Counted from the first letter of the stretch, positions 6,952 to 16,381 are shown. The stretch is DNA of 64,000 nucleotides from Spirosoma panaciterrae DSM 21099 (GCF_000374025.1 NZ_KB893195.1:329019-393018), one strand, 5' to 3'. The notes: generated by a model from the letters alone, not told the origin. Program-made: numbers and translations.

Positions 6952-8100
6952 ATGACTTTACGGGAGATTTGTTTTACAGTATTCTTATCAGCATTTGTAC
7001 TATCAGGTTGTAATGGCCAAGACAATCGAATTTCTGAATTACCTTTTACACTAGACAAAAGACTACTGGTTTTCAAAGGGCAACTAAACGGAGTTGAAAC
7101 AAATTTTGCTTTTGACACAGGCGCTGCCGAAGGCATTGCCACATCCAATGAAGAAAATACGAAAGGAATTGAAAGAAAGACTTCGACACAACGTATATTA
7201 GATGGAAATGGCAAAATTGCTTATTTACAGACAGGGATAACAAAAGAACTTTCAATTGGAGATTTTAAGTTTAAAAATGTAAAGGCCACTATAACTGATA
7301 TGCAATACTTACAATGTATGAACTTGTATTTATTAGGGGCCGATGTAATCAGACAACTAAACTGGGAAATTGATTTTGAAAAAATGACTCTAAAAGTTTC
7401 TAAAAATACACTTGAAACTACGGTAGATATGCCAATAATTCCGATAAATTATGAATACAACACAATCGTAACAAAACTAAAGATAAACTCAATGGACTTT
7501 AAAAATGTCTTAATTGATTTCGGATACACAGGAGTTATGGAAATACCTACGGGAAATGGCACTATCAAACAGTTTATAGACTATAAAAAAAGTAAAAACT
7601 TAGTGGCTACAACAGTTTCATCAACATATGCAGCTATAGGAATATCAAAACCGACTTTTGTAGAAAAGGTAACCCTTGATAGTCTAACCATTAATGGAAA
7701 ACAATTCTATAACATTCCAGCAGAGTTTAAAGCAAATATCAATATCAAGCTAGGACTTAGTTTTTTTAGTTCAACCTGTAAAAAATTAATCATCAACAAT
7801 AACGACAAAAAAATCTATTTACAATTAAAAGATAACTATGATTTCAAGAGTTCTTTTCCTGTTGCAGTGGTAATGAAAAATGGGAGCCTAAAAATAGCAG
7901 CAACTTCAATTAGTGATCAACTTATTGCAAACAGTTTTGTTATTGATGAAGAGATAAAAACTATTAACGGAAAGTCAGGAAGCGATTTTAAAAGTGAGTG
8001 TGAGTTTTTAAATTGGTATTACTTAACAGCCTGGGATAAGCTAATCATTAAGAAAATAAACGGACAAGAAATAGAAGTCAGAAGAATCCCTAACCGCTAA
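6952..8100 (+). CDS. Retropepsin-like aspartyl protease family lipoprotein, AT-rich
   Basis: A 382-residue exported protein. A hydrophobic start ends in the lipobox LSGC (C20), so it should be a lipoprotein. The first half has the aspartyl protease signature FAFDTGA (D55-T56-G57) of the bacterial retropepsin-like family; the second half repeats the fold with VLIDFGYTG (D189-F190-G191), where the central residue is F instead of S or T, so the second site is degenerate. Whether it is an active protease is unclear. The gene and its flanks are visibly richer in A/T than neighbouring genes and use codons such as AAA, ATA and TTA freely, which suggests recent transfer. No mobile-element genes adjoin it. 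Confidence 0.75.
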   Translation: MTLREICFTVFLSAFVLSGCNGQDNRISELPFTLDKRLLVFKGQLNGVETNFAFDTGAAEGIATSNEENTKGIERKTSTQRILDGNGKIAYLQTGITKELSIGDFKFKNVKATITDMQYLQCMNLYLLGADVIRQLNWEIDFEKMTLKVSKNTLETTVDMPIIPINYEYNTIVTKLKINSMDFKNVLIDFGYTGVMEIPTGNGTIKQFIDYKKSKNLVATTVSSTYAAIGISKPTFVEKVTLDSLTINGKQFYNIPAEFKANINIKLGLSFFSSTCKKLIINNNDKKIYLQLKDNYDFKSSFPVAVVMKNGSLKIAATSISDQLIANSFVIDEEIKTINGKSGSDFKSECEFLNWYYLTAWDKLIIKKINGQEIEVRRIPNR

Positions 8101-8271
8101 CATTGACTTTAGCAAAATGGCGCTGGCAATTATAAAGTCAATTATGTGCTACTATCAGCTTCTTTCCAAGCCCGACATTATAAATTAAGCTACAGAATTA
8201 GTCATTGCCATTACACGATTCGCATCACATTAAAAAAAGACAACAAATATCTGTATATACAATAGCAATCA

Positions 8272-8835
8272 ATGCAAACAGACGCCTTCACACTAACGAT
8301 TCATATGGTATCGAGCCTGGATGGCATGATCGCCAAAACGGACAATAGCGTTTCCTGGTTTGAGACCGCCGACCACTACGAAAAAGGCGTCGACCTGACC
8401 GAAGAGGCTACGCAGGCGTTTTTGAAAACCATTGATTGCTATGTGATGGGTGCCCGCACCTACGAGCACGCGCTGGAACTGTCGAAATCGTATGGCTGGG
8501 CCTATGGCGATGTACCAACAATTGTGGTTACGAATCGGGAGTTGCCCATCGAAAGGCCTAACATCGAACGCTATTCGGGCGATTTGAGCGTGCTGGTGAA
8601 CGAACGATTGAAACCCGCTTACAAAACCGTTTGGGTAGTTGGGGGAGCCGAGCTTGCCAACGAGTTTATCCGGTTGATGCTGGCCGACGAAATCCGTTTG
8701 TCCATTCTGCCCATTATTCTGGGGGATGGGCTGCGTTTTTTTGAGCAGTTCGGGCAGGAACAGGCCCTGCACCTACTCGATGTGCGTGCCTACAAAAGCG
8801 GCATGGTCGAACTAGTCTACGAACTCAAAAAATAG
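8272..8835 (+). CDS. Dihydrofolate reductase family protein (RibD C-terminal type)
   Basis: A 187-residue reductase-fold protein of the DHFR/RibD C-terminal superfamily common in Bacteroidota. The start LTIHMVSSLDGMIAKTDNSVSWF, the CYVMGARTYEHAL segment and KTVWVVGGAELANEFI with RLSILPIILGDG match the NADPH-binding pattern. Its real substrate is not known; members of this family often confer nothing obvious and are rarely true folate reductases. It is transcribed alone, and a hairpin separates it from the convergent gene that follows. Confidence 0.85.
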   Translation: MQTDAFTLTIHMVSSLDGMIAKTDNSVSWFETADHYEKGVDLTEEATQAFLKTIDCYVMGARTYEHALELSKSYGWAYGDVPTIVVTNRELPIERPNIERYSGDLSVLVNERLKPAYKTVWVVGGAELANEFIRLMLADEIRLSILPIILGDGLRFFEQFGQEQALHLLDVRAYKSGMVELVYELKK

Positions 8836-8841
8836 CGACTA

Positions 8842-8895
8842 CCTGCTGAATGGGACCGAGTTACTTTTCTGTTTACCCCTCCCCTATTCAGCAGG
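8842..8895. terminator. Bidirectional hairpin between convergent genes
   Basis: CCTGCTGAAT at 8842-8851 pairs perfectly with ATTCAGCAGG at 8886-8895. The 34-base loop is long and pyrimidine-rich. It lies between the ends of the reductase and CpxP-like genes. Confidence 0.55.
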
Positions 8896-8908
8896 CAGCC
8901 GCTATTCG

Positions 8909-9283
8909 CTACTGCCGACGGCGCTCCCGCATGGCATTCCGCATTTCGTCGCGCAGATCTTCATATTGCCTGTACTGCTCTTTGTTCAGTACCTCTTTCA
9001 TCTCTTTATCCTTGCTGTTCATGATGGCTTTGGCGTCGCGCATTGTTTTGAGGTTACGTCCGCCCGTTTCCATCAGCGACTGAATCTGTTTGGCATATTT
9101 CAAATTGATGTCGGCAACTGTCGGCTCCTGCTCTGGCGACAGTTTCAGAACTTCCTTCATGCGGGCCGTTTGTCGGCTGGCGCGTTCTTCGGGCGTTCCA
9201 ACAGGTCGTTGCTGGGCAAATGATCCAAACGAAAACAGGATCATAACAAACGATAACAGGGTAATTAACAGGTTGTTTTTCAT
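8909..9283 (-). CDS. CpxP/Spy-like periplasmic protein
   Basis: A 124-residue protein with a clear signal peptide (LLSFVMILFSFGSFAQ, cleavage after FAQ). The mature part is charged and fully helical, with LKLSPEQEPTVADINLKYAKQ resembling the LTxxQ motif region of the Spy/CpxP envelope stress chaperones and NKEQYRQYEDLRDEMR a second copy of the pattern. Bacteroidota carry many such small proteins, often beside sigma factors, but no sigma factor adjoins this one. It probably binds unfolded or membrane-derived proteins in the periplasm. Exact role unknown. Confidence 0.75.
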   Translation of the reverse strand: MKNNLLITLLSFVMILFSFGSFAQQRPVGTPEERASRQTARMKEVLKLSPEQEPTVADINLKYAKQIQSLMETGGRNLKTMRDAKAIMNSKDKEMKEVLNKEQYRQYEDLRDEMRNAMRERRRQ

Positions 9284-9320
9284 ACGAATTCAGGTTTACT
9301 AGTTGAAAGAATGGGCCACT

Positions 9321-10250
9321 TTACGGAAGCGACCGGGTTTTGAAAAAACGCCAGATAAGGTCATTATTGACAAACGCCTGAGAGGGCATATCACTGGCGA
9401 AGCGGGTTTGTATTCCACCTGGCCAGGAATGTCCGCCATCGTTTGTTAAATAGTACTGAATGTCGGCCCCTTTCTGGCATGCTAGCCATTGGTAATGAAC
9501 ATAGCTGTCGGTCGATTGAACACTTTGTTTTTGAGCACTACAGCCCGCCAGATTAGCAAATACCGCAAGCGTGCTATCGACGGATGGATTCCAGTGACCA
9601 CTTATCCCTTTGGTACCGACCCCTCCCCGATAAGGCACGTTCTGGTCCTGTTTCGAATGGATATGCAGGATCGGCATTACCCGCTCCGGGTTGCAGGGTG
9701 TTTGTACCTGCATGGTGCCTGCGTTGGGCGCAATAGCAGCCACTTTATCCGACAGTTCGCAGGCCAGTCGGTAGCACAACATGGCTCCATTCGAATGCCC
9801 CGTTGCATAGACGCGTCTGGCATCGATTCGGTACTGAGTCACTAGTTTATCAATCAACTTTCGGATAAATCCAACATCATCCGTATGCTGTACCGACGCA
9901 ATTTGTCCGCAGCAACCGCCTGCGTTCCAGGTACGAAGGCCCAGCACACCGGGGTTTTGCCACCCATCGGGATATACGACCATAAACCCCTCCCGGTCCG
10001 CTTTTTCACTCCATTTCGACTGAGTAGCAAATTGCTGACCGCTCCCTCCTCCTCCGTGCAGAGCAATGACTAAAGGCAGGACCTTCGTTGAATCCAACAG
10101 GCCAGCAGGTACGTGCAGCCGATACGTTCGGGTCTGGCCATTCTGGTGTAGCGTATCCCGAATGTCGGTCGAGGCTGATCGCTGCCCTCTCCCTTCCTTT
10201 GTCGCCAGCAGAGCACAGGCCAGCAGCATACCCAAAATCAGTTTATCCAT
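9321..10250 (-). CDS. Secreted PHB depolymerase/feruloyl esterase-type alpha/beta hydrolase (LpqC-like)
   Basis: A 309-residue exported hydrolase. A signal peptide covers about 20 residues (LLACALLATKEG). The core shows LVIALHGGGGSGQQFA (oxyanion region), VYATGHSNGAMLCYRLAC with the nucleophile serine in GHSNG, and GGHSWPGG holding the catalytic histidine near the C-terminus, the arrangement of the esterase/PHB depolymerase family (COG3509). In soil Bacteroidota these enzymes usually release acyl or feruloyl groups from plant polysaccharide rather than degrade PHB. It is transcribed alone, with a 480-base gap upstream. Confidence 0.88.
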   Translation of the reverse strand: MDKLILGMLLACALLATKEGRGQRSASTDIRDTLHQNGQTRTYRLHVPAGLLDSTKVLPLVIALHGGGGSGQQFATQSKWSEKADREGFMVVYPDGWQNPGVLGLRTWNAGGCCGQIASVQHTDDVGFIRKLIDKLVTQYRIDARRVYATGHSNGAMLCYRLACELSDKVAAIAPNAGTMQVQTPCNPERVMPILHIHSKQDQNVPYRGGVGTKGISGHWNPSVDSTLAVFANLAGCSAQKQSVQSTDSYVHYQWLACQKGADIQYYLTNDGGHSWPGGIQTRFASDMPSQAFVNNDLIWRFFKTRSLP

Positions 10251-10730
10251 ATAGATTTTTATTCCCGTGTAATGAACAGGTCAGTCGATTTCATTCTGCT
10301 TAATTCATCGACTGGCCGATGATGCAAACCTACTTACTATTGAAAACAACGGGATAAAAACTCAGGTGAAGGCGACAGATTGGCTGGTCAACCGACCGTA
10401 AGACCAGTCGAACACTCGTTCCGATCATAAACCTCTCGTTACGCAGGGGTGGTGCCCTGTTTTCTGATCGCGCTGGTACATGCGACAGGCAGCATACAAG
10501 CAGGCACTTCAGGAGATTCACTACAGGTTATCCAATCCATTTACAGCCTCATTCCCTGCTTTGTACCCATGCTGGCTTTATCTCAGGAATAAGGGTGGGT
10601 TAAACCTATAGCATACGTACGGGCTACTCAATAAAATAATTACCGTTCACACATATGTAATACTTTCAATATCAATAGTTTAGTAGTATTAGGGAGTACC
10701 ACAATCTTCATATACTTAAACACTCCTGAT
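10251..10730. other. 480-base intergenic stretch, no gene seen
   Basis: Divergent genes flank this stretch, so it should carry two promoters. The frames that cross it lack recognisable protein sequence. I see no clear TAnnTTTG box with a matching -33 element, no RNA gene and no long inverted repeat. Confidence 0.4.
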
Positions 10731-12776
10731 ATGTTTACACGTACTACGACTCGGGCACTCGGTTGGTTAATTGGATGGTTGTTGTTTGGCTGCTGGCATG
10801 CACAGGCCGAGGGTTTGCCTGCTTTCACAAAGACCGATTCTATTCAGTCTACTTCGTCTTTCATTGAGCGCAGTGGTGCTATCGATCCTACCCCCATCAG
10901 TCTGACCGCCACGGCTGGAGTTCCGTTTAAATACGAGATACCCGTACTGCTGTCTGAAAATAATGCGAGTTACTCGTCGCCCCAGTTACCCGGCAATGGA
11001 TTGCGCTTATCTTACGACACCTATCCCCCTTCTATCGTTGGTGCGCCAAATGCCACAGGGGTTATGAACCTAACCATCAATGCTCACAGTGTTGTAAACA
11101 ATCAGGAGGAATCGGCCTGGGTACCCATTACCATTACGGTCAACGCTCCCACGCCCATTAGTTTGACCGCCACGGCTGGGCTACCCTTTACATACCAGTT
11201 ACCCGTACTCCTGTCCAGCATCAGTACAGCTTATACCTCGACAGAACTTCCTGGCAATGGCTTGCGATTGTCTTATGAAACGATCCCTGCTTCTATCGTC
11301 GGCACACCCAATGCCACAGGGGTTATGAACCTGACTATCAACGCCCATAGTAATGTAAATAATCAGGAAGAATCGGCCTGGGTGCCCATCGCCATCACGG
11401 TCAATCCGCCTACCCCCATTAGTTTGACGGCCACCGTTGGGGTACCATTTAATTACCAGGTCCCGTACCTGTTACCCTACCCCGGCGGAACGTACACCGC
11501 ATCGGGCCTGCCCGCCAATGGGCTGGAGTTTGCGTTTCCAGACTTCCCCCCTTCCATCGTCGGCACACCCACCTCAACGGGCGTAATGAAGCTGACTATT
11601 AACGCAACCATTACGGTGAATAGCCAGCAGGAAACGACCTGGGTACCCATCATCCTGACCGTTAACCCTTCACCTACTACCTTCGCCATTACGACCGTCA
11701 ACCTGATCAGTTGTCAACCAACTGGTAATGACCAGCGGTTAATTAAAGTTAACCCCGTCTATAGTGGTCTGACCGGTGAGAAGATTGTTTTGGCCATTGC
11801 CTACGATAACTTCATCACCGATCAGCCAGGGCCTTATACACTTCAGGTGCCTACCAGTCAGCTTATTTTAACCTTTATCGCCCAACAGGGTAGCAAAACA
11901 GCTACTTACAACTACCGCTGGCTGGACGCCTGTACGGTGAGCCCATCCAATAGGCCGCCAACCACGGCCGGTATTCCTACTCAGACGACTCAGGTCGGAC
12001 AATCTTTTCAGCTTAGTCTGGCAAACTACTTTACCGATCCGGATGGAAACCACTTAACGTTTAAGGCATCCGGTCTTCCCCCGAACCTGAGTTTAACCGG
12101 AGCTATCCTAAGCGGTACATCCTCCAGTACGGGTAGTTTTCCAATTAGTGTAACGGCGGTCGATCCAGGAGGCCTGTTTGTCTCGACGACTTTCCAACTC
12201 AACGTTTATGGCATCACTCCGCCGACTCAGTCCTTTGCGCTGGTGGGTGTAAACACGATGGGTTGCCAGAATTTAGGAGGTAATCAGCGCCGAGTGACGT
12301 TTACGCCAGAGTACGTAGGTCTGACGGGCGAGCAGATTGTGCTGGCTATGACCAATGGCTATATTACTACGCAGGCTGGACCTTATACCCAGACCTTATC
12401 GACCGACCAGCCGCTGTTGACCCTGATTGCTCAGCAGCATGGCACTACATCCTCGTTCAATTACAACTGGCTCTCAGCCTGTGGCAGTGGGGCGCGTGGA
12501 GCGGCTGGGGAGCCCTCCCAATCCTTGCAGGTGAACGTATTAGGCAATCCGGTGCAGGGCGAGCAGGTGGAGCTAGAGATTCGGGGGGTGGTAGGAAGTT
12601 GGGTGGAGGTAGCCGTGCTGGATGCCCAGGGGCGCTCTGATTATCAGCAACGGTTGACCTGGTCAACGGATGGAAAGCGCGTCAGTGTGCCTCTGGGTCC
12701 GGGACTGGGAGTACAACTGGTCAAGGTTCAGACGGAGCGTCAATCCCAAACGCTGAAAGTGATCAGAAGCCACTAA
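10731..12776 (+). CDS. Secreted repeat protein with Ig-like modules and probable T9SS C-terminal domain
   Basis: A 681-residue extracellular protein. The N-terminus has a signal peptide (GWLIGWLLFGCWHAQA). Three nearly identical modules start at residues 55, 142 and 229, each 87 residues long and opening with PISLTAT. They are followed by a cysteine-bearing module (FAITTVNLISCQ), a cadherin/He_PIG-type Ig module near residue 410 (FQLSLANYFTDPDGNHLTF), and a second cysteine module (FALVGVNTMGCQ). The last 80 residues (VNVLGNPVQGEQVELEIRG, ending QLVKVQTERQ) resemble a type IX secretion sorting domain. A surface or adhesive role is likely; no catalytic domain is seen. The repeats suggest that module number may vary between strains. 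Confidence 0.75.
   Translation: MFTRTTTRALGWLIGWLLFGCWHAQAEGLPAFTKTDSIQSTSSFIERSGAIDPTPISLTATAGVPFKYEIPVLLSENNASYSSPQLPGNGLRLSYDTYPPSIVGAPNATGVMNLTINAHSVVNNQEESAWVPITITVNAPTPISLTATAGLPFTYQLPVLLSSISTAYTSTELPGNGLRLSYETIPASIVGTPNATGVMNLTINAHSNVNNQEESAWVPIAITVNPPTPISLTATVGVPFNYQVPYLLPYPGGTYTASGLPANGLEFAFPDFPPSIVGTPTSTGVMKLTINATITVNSQQETTWVPIILTVNPSPTTFAITTVNLISCQPTGNDQRLIKVNPVYSGLTGEKIVLAIAYDNFITDQPGPYTLQVPTSQLILTFIAQQGSKTATYNYRWLDACTVSPSNRPPTTAGIPTQTTQVGQSFQLSLANYFTDPDGNHLTFKASGLPPNLSLTGAILSGTSSSTGSFPISVTAVDPGGLFVSTTFQLNVYGITPPTQSFALVGVNTMGCQNLGGNQRRVTFTPEYVGLTGEQIVLAMTNGYITTQAGPYTQTLSTDQPLLTLIAQQHGTTSSFNYNWLSACGSGARGAAGEPSQSLQVNVLGNPVQGEQVELEIRGVVGSWVEVAVLDAQGRSDYQQRLTWSTDGKRVSVPLGPGLGVQLVKVQTERQSQTLKVIRSH
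10893..11675 (+). repeat. Three tandem 261-bp coding repeats
   Basis: Each unit encodes 87 residues beginning PISLTAT. Units 1 and 2 share long DNA stretches nearly unchanged (for example the part encoding NATGVMNLTINAHS), while unit 3 is more diverged. The in-frame length allows gain or loss of units by recombination without breaking the gene. Confidence 0.8.
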
Positions 12777-12789
12777 GAAAGGCGTTTTA

Positions 12790-12841
12790 GGCTCATTCCC
12801 CGAACCCGAATGCTTCATCTTTCAAGGTCGGGGAATGAGCC
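12790..12841. terminator. Strong bidirectional terminator
   Basis: GGCTCATTCCCCGA (12790-12803) pairs perfectly over 14 bp with TCGGGGAATGAGCC (12828-12841), loop 24 bases. It sits between the convergent repeat protein and LytT-type genes; TATTTC follows on the plus strand. Confidence 0.75.
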
Positions 12842-12863
12842 TATTTCAGGTTTAACAGCAGGC

Positions 12864-13661
12864 TCAAAACGCTTCCATCCATTTCTTGAACAGACTCACC
12901 CGATCTTTGCTGATGAGCACCTGAACGCTGGATTCGGGATGCAGCCGAAGCTGGAGCCGCCCGTTGAAATACAGTTCAGCTTCCCGAATGCTGTTGCGAG
13001 CTACAATGAACTGCCGATTGGCGCGAAAAAACTGTTGCGGATCAAGTTGGGTTTCCAGATCTTCCAGAGTCAGGTCCATTACGTAGCTAATCGGTCGATC
13101 CGACAGTCGGCGTTCAGTGGTCCGATCATGAAGCGTTGCCGAAACCACACCGCCCTCAATACCGAAATAAGCTACGTCGGCCACTTTGACAGGCATCAGC
13201 TTATCCCGGAACTGTAGTAAAAAACTCTGCCGATAGGTTTGGGGCAGAAAGGCTCGCCCACTCAGTAAGGTCTGCATTTGCCGAATCAGCTCATGGGTTG
13301 CTGGCTGGGCCAGTGATCGATATTTTTGCAGCCCACCTTCAAGCGACTCCCGGTCAATCGGTTTCAGCAGATAATCGATGCTGTTGTGCCTGAACGCCCG
13401 AATGGCGTATTCGTCGTAAGCCGTTGTGAAAATGATCGGGCAGGCAACCGGCACGGTTTCGAGCAACGAAAACGACAATCCATCGGCCAGTTGAATATCC
13501 GAGAAGATCAGATCGGGTGTAGGCAGAGTTGGCCATTGTACCCGTCCATCTTCTACGCTATCGATCACCCCAATTACGTGCAGTTCCGGCTCAATTTCCC
13601 GAAGTAGGGCTATGATGTGGCTGGCTGCCGTTTGCTCATCTTCAATAATCAACACACGCAT
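12864..13661 (-). CDS. LytTR-family response regulator
   Basis: A 265-residue response regulator. Residues 1-120 form the receiver domain with the acidic pair in IIEDE and the phospho-acceptor D55 in IFSDIQ; residues about 150-260 form the LytTR DNA-binding domain (VADVAYFGIEGGVVSATLHDR, DPQQFFRANRQFIVARNSI). It lies 20 bases downstream of its probable kinase on the same strand and is surely its partner. Such pairs are very common in Cytophagales, and the target genes cannot be told from sequence. Confidence 0.93.
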   Translation of the reverse strand: MRVLIIEDEQTAASHIIALLREIEPELHVIGVIDSVEDGRVQWPTLPTPDLIFSDIQLADGLSFSLLETVPVACPIIFTTAYDEYAIRAFRHNSIDYLLKPIDRESLEGGLQKYRSLAQPATHELIRQMQTLLSGRAFLPQTYRQSFLLQFRDKLMPVKVADVAYFGIEGGVVSATLHDRTTERRLSDRPISYVMDLTLEDLETQLDPQQFFRANRQFIVARNSIREAELYFNGRLQLRLHPESSVQVLISKDRVSLFKKWMEAF

Positions 13662-13681
13662 GACAGATCATTGCTTTCGGT

Positions 13682-14743
13682 TTACAGAAGTTGGTTTACA
13701 GGCTGTTCGGACGTTAGCGGTATAATCGGCAACTGCACGCTAAACTCGTTGTCTGTTCGGAGAACCTGAATCGATCTGCCAGTCAGTAACCGATATCGAC
13801 TATCCAGGTTCGACAAACCGCTCCCTATGCCGTCGGTCGGCTCCGATTTGGGCTGGCGGGCATTCCGAACAACAATCCATTCATGTACCGCATCCGTGCT
13901 TAGATGGATGGTGAGAGGTCGGGCGTTTGAGACAACGTTATGCTTGACCGCATTTTCGATCAGCAGTTGCAACGACATCGGCGGAATCAGCCAGGGAGCC
14001 TGTGTCGGCAACGCATTTTCGATGCACAGATTCGTACCAAACCGGATCGACAGCAGATACGAGTAGGCGGAGGTAAACTGCATTTCGTCGGCAAATGCGA
14101 CCAGCGTCTGTTGCTGGGTTTGTAAGGAGTACCGTAATACCTGCGACAACTTCGCCAGATATTGCTGGCTCCTCGGCCCGCCCTCCCGAATGAGCGAACT
14201 GAGGGCATTGAGCGAATTGAACAGAAAGTGTGGGTTAAGCTGTGCCCGGAGGGTGTCGAGCTGAGCTTGCAGGCTTTGTTGTTTTAACTGCTCATTCTCG
14301 GCCTGTATAGCCCGGTTCTCCTGGAGAACGGTCAGAAAATAACCAATTGGCAGGGCGGTTACCCAAACAAAAAAACTGCGAAAGTAGGATGTTATAACCA
14401 CCAGAATGGGTCGATCGGGATACCAGAATACGAGCAATGCCGCAAATGTGCCCGTTAAAACCACATACAGTACGAAATTGACCCCGTACCAACCCACCAG
14501 ACCAAACCGCGTACGGTATAGCTTTCGACCGAGAACATATCGGTTGAGTTCGATAATGAAGAAGGCAAAGAGGACGTGAAAAATCAGACGGCTTACCGCC
14601 AGCCCCGGCCCCACGTCGGGCGCTCCTGGCAAAAAGGCCAGCCGCGCCCGAGCCGTCAATCGCAACAAGGGCAGGTTCACCAGGACGCCAATAATCAGCG
14701 AGGCCACTCCGGCGATCTGCCGCCATGACAAACGAACATTCAT
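13682..14743 (-). CDS. LytS-type sensor histidine kinase (His_kinase family)
   Basis: A 353-residue membrane kinase. Four hydrophobic helices occupy about residues 10-145, then a short coiled coil (QENRAIQAENEQLKQQSLQ) leads to the kinase core. LRAQLNPHFLFNSLNALSSLI contains the phospho-acceptor histidine of the His_kinase (PF06580) family; ATP-binding segments are IPPMSLQLLIENAVKHNV and GIGSGLSNLDSRYRLL. No periplasmic sensor domain is present, so the signal is probably sensed within the membrane. It is the first gene of a two-gene unit with the LytTR regulator. Confidence 0.93.
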   Translation of the reverse strand: MNVRLSWRQIAGVASLIIGVLVNLPLLRLTARARLAFLPGAPDVGPGLAVSRLIFHVLFAFFIIELNRYVLGRKLYRTRFGLVGWYGVNFVLYVVLTGTFAALLVFWYPDRPILVVITSYFRSFFVWVTALPIGYFLTVLQENRAIQAENEQLKQQSLQAQLDTLRAQLNPHFLFNSLNALSSLIREGGPRSQQYLAKLSQVLRYSLQTQQQTLVAFADEMQFTSAYSYLLSIRFGTNLCIENALPTQAPWLIPPMSLQLLIENAVKHNVVSNARPLTIHLSTDAVHEWIVVRNARQPKSEPTDGIGSGLSNLDSRYRLLTGRSIQVLRTDNEFSVQLPIIPLTSEQPVNQLL

Positions 14744-14869
14744 ACCCGAAGATACGCAGGTCCCAACGTTTTACAGGCGGTAAGCTAGTGAAGCTGACAA
14801 AGTAGGGGTTCAGGCTGACAATTTGAGGGTTAGCTTTTATGCCTTTGCGAGTTCAGTTCCGTCTATGTA

Positions 14870-14891
14870 GAGACGTGAGGTATCACGTCTC
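14870..14891. repeat. Intergenic palindrome GAGACGTGA-GGTA-TCACGTCTC
   Basis: A perfect 9-bp inverted repeat with a 4-base loop in the 375-base gap (14744-15118) between the divergent kinase and sugar transporter genes. It looks like a dispersed intergenic repeat, since the surrounding bases show nothing operon-specific, but only one copy lies in this window. The rest of the gap holds no gene. Confidence 0.5.
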
Positions 14892-15118
14892 CTGTGCGTC
14901 AGCAATACAGTTGCCACAACCATAACCTCAAAATAAGGAGATAAAAACCATCCGAACATGAGACGCGGGGTATTGTTACACCGGCACACCGATTTCTACC
15001 AAATCCGACGCAAAAGGGTATTTTACACCCACCCGATACTTTTTCAGAACGAAAACGCATCTTCATGTCAAAATTGGGATTCATCCCATTGGCAAAACCT
15101 ATTAATTAACCGACTCTC

Positions 15119-16381
15119 ATGCAGGCAACATCCCTGGCGGACAAATCGAAACCGGCCGCTTTTACCGAAAACAAATACCTCGTTACCCTTGTGTTCGTCA
15201 CCTCCCTGTTCATGTTGTGGGGCATTGCCATTACGATGGGCGATGTATTGAACCGACATTTTCAGAACGTATTGCATGTATCGAAGGCCGAGTCGGGGCT
15301 GGTGCAGTTTTCCATTTTTGGGGCCTATGCCGTCATGGGTATACCAGCGGGCCTGTTCATGAAACGCTTTGGATACAAAAACGGCGTTCTGCTTGGGCTG
15401 GGGCTGTATGCGATCGGGGCTTTTTTGTTCGTTCCGGCGGCCAATGCTGAGTCCTTTGGTTTTTTTCGGGGGGCTTTGTTCATCCTGGCCTGTGGACTGG
15501 CTACGCTGGAAACCGTTGCCCACCCCTTTGTGGCTGGCCTGGGCGATCAACGGACCAGCGATCAGCGTATCAATTTCGCGCAATCGTTCAATGGGTTAGG
15601 CGCTGTAATTGGGCCGCTGCTGGGTGGGTATTTCATCCTGCGAGGTGGTCAGGAACATTCCAACGACCTCGAATCCGTCAAGATGCTGTATGTTATTATT
15701 GGCGGGGTCATTCTGAGCATTGCCATTGCGTTTTCCTTCGTTAAGGTTCCTCCTGTTCAGGACGCTCATTCGCTCGAAGCCGAAGCCGATGCCTATGCCG
15801 TTCCAACCGAACCGGCTGATTTAAAAGCGCCTAAAACCCTGTTTCAGCATCCTCATTTTATCTGGGCAGCCATTGCGCAGTTGTTCAATGTGGCCGCGCA
15901 AGGTGGAACCTGGGCGTTCTTTATCAACTACGGCGTCGAAAAAATGGGCTTCCCCGCCGAAAAAGCATCGTATTACTTCTCATTCAGCATGGTCATGATG
16001 ATGATCGGGCGGTTTGTGGGAACGTATCTGATGCGATTCATTGCGCCGAATAAACTACTGGCGGGTTTCGCTCTGGGCAGTATCACCATGTGCCTGCTGA
16101 TTGCGCAAAGCTGGGGCTGGACGTCGTTTATTGCTCTCATCATGCTCAACTTCTTCTTCAGCATCATGTTTCCCACCATTTTCAGTCTGGGTCTGAAGGG
16201 CTTAGGCAAGCATACGCAGCAGGCTTCGTCCTATATTGTCATGGGTGTGGTTGGGGGTGCGCTCTTCCCGCCACTTATGGGCCAGATTGCCGATAAAGAT
16301 ATTGCTTCGGCCTACTACCTACCCATCATCTGTTACGCCGTTATTTTCTTATTTGGCGCTAAGTTTTCTAAAGTCAGGTAG
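15119..16381 (+). CDS. FucP-type sugar:H+ symporter (MFS)
   Basis: A 420-residue major facilitator with 12 hydrophobic helices. The helix 1-2 region (LFMLWGIAITMGDVLNRHFQ) and GAYAVMGIPAGLFMKRFGYKNG match the FucP/glucose-galactose transporter group, as does the ACGLATLETVAHPFVAGLGD segment. It heads a block with kduI and a ROK kinase, all on the plus strand with gaps of about 220 and 95 bases, so its substrate is likely a sugar or sugar acid from the same pathway rather than fucose. The call of the subfamily is firm, the substrate is not. Confidence 0.9.
   Translation: MQATSLADKSKPAAFTENKYLVTLVFVTSLFMLWGIAITMGDVLNRHFQNVLHVSKAESGLVQFSIFGAYAVMGIPAGLFMKRFGYKNGVLLGLGLYAIGAFLFVPAANAESFGFFRGALFILACGLATLETVAHPFVAGLGDQRTSDQRINFAQSFNGLGAVIGPLLGGYFILRGGQEHSNDLESVKMLYVIIGGVILSIAIAFSFVKVPPVQDAHSLEAEADAYAVPTEPADLKAPKTLFQHPHFIWAAIAQLFNVAAQGGTWAFFINYGVEKMGFPAEKASYYFSFSMVMMMIGRFVGTYLMRFIAPNKLLAGFALGSITMCLLIAQSWGWTSFIALIMLNFFFSIMFPTIFSLGLKGLGKHTQQASSYIVMGVVGGALFPPLMGQIADKDIASAYYLPIICYAVIFLFGAKFSKVR

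Noticed and set aside
10893..11675. CRISPR array
   Set aside because: The repeats are 261-bp in-frame coding units, not short repeats with unique spacers, and no cas genes are present.
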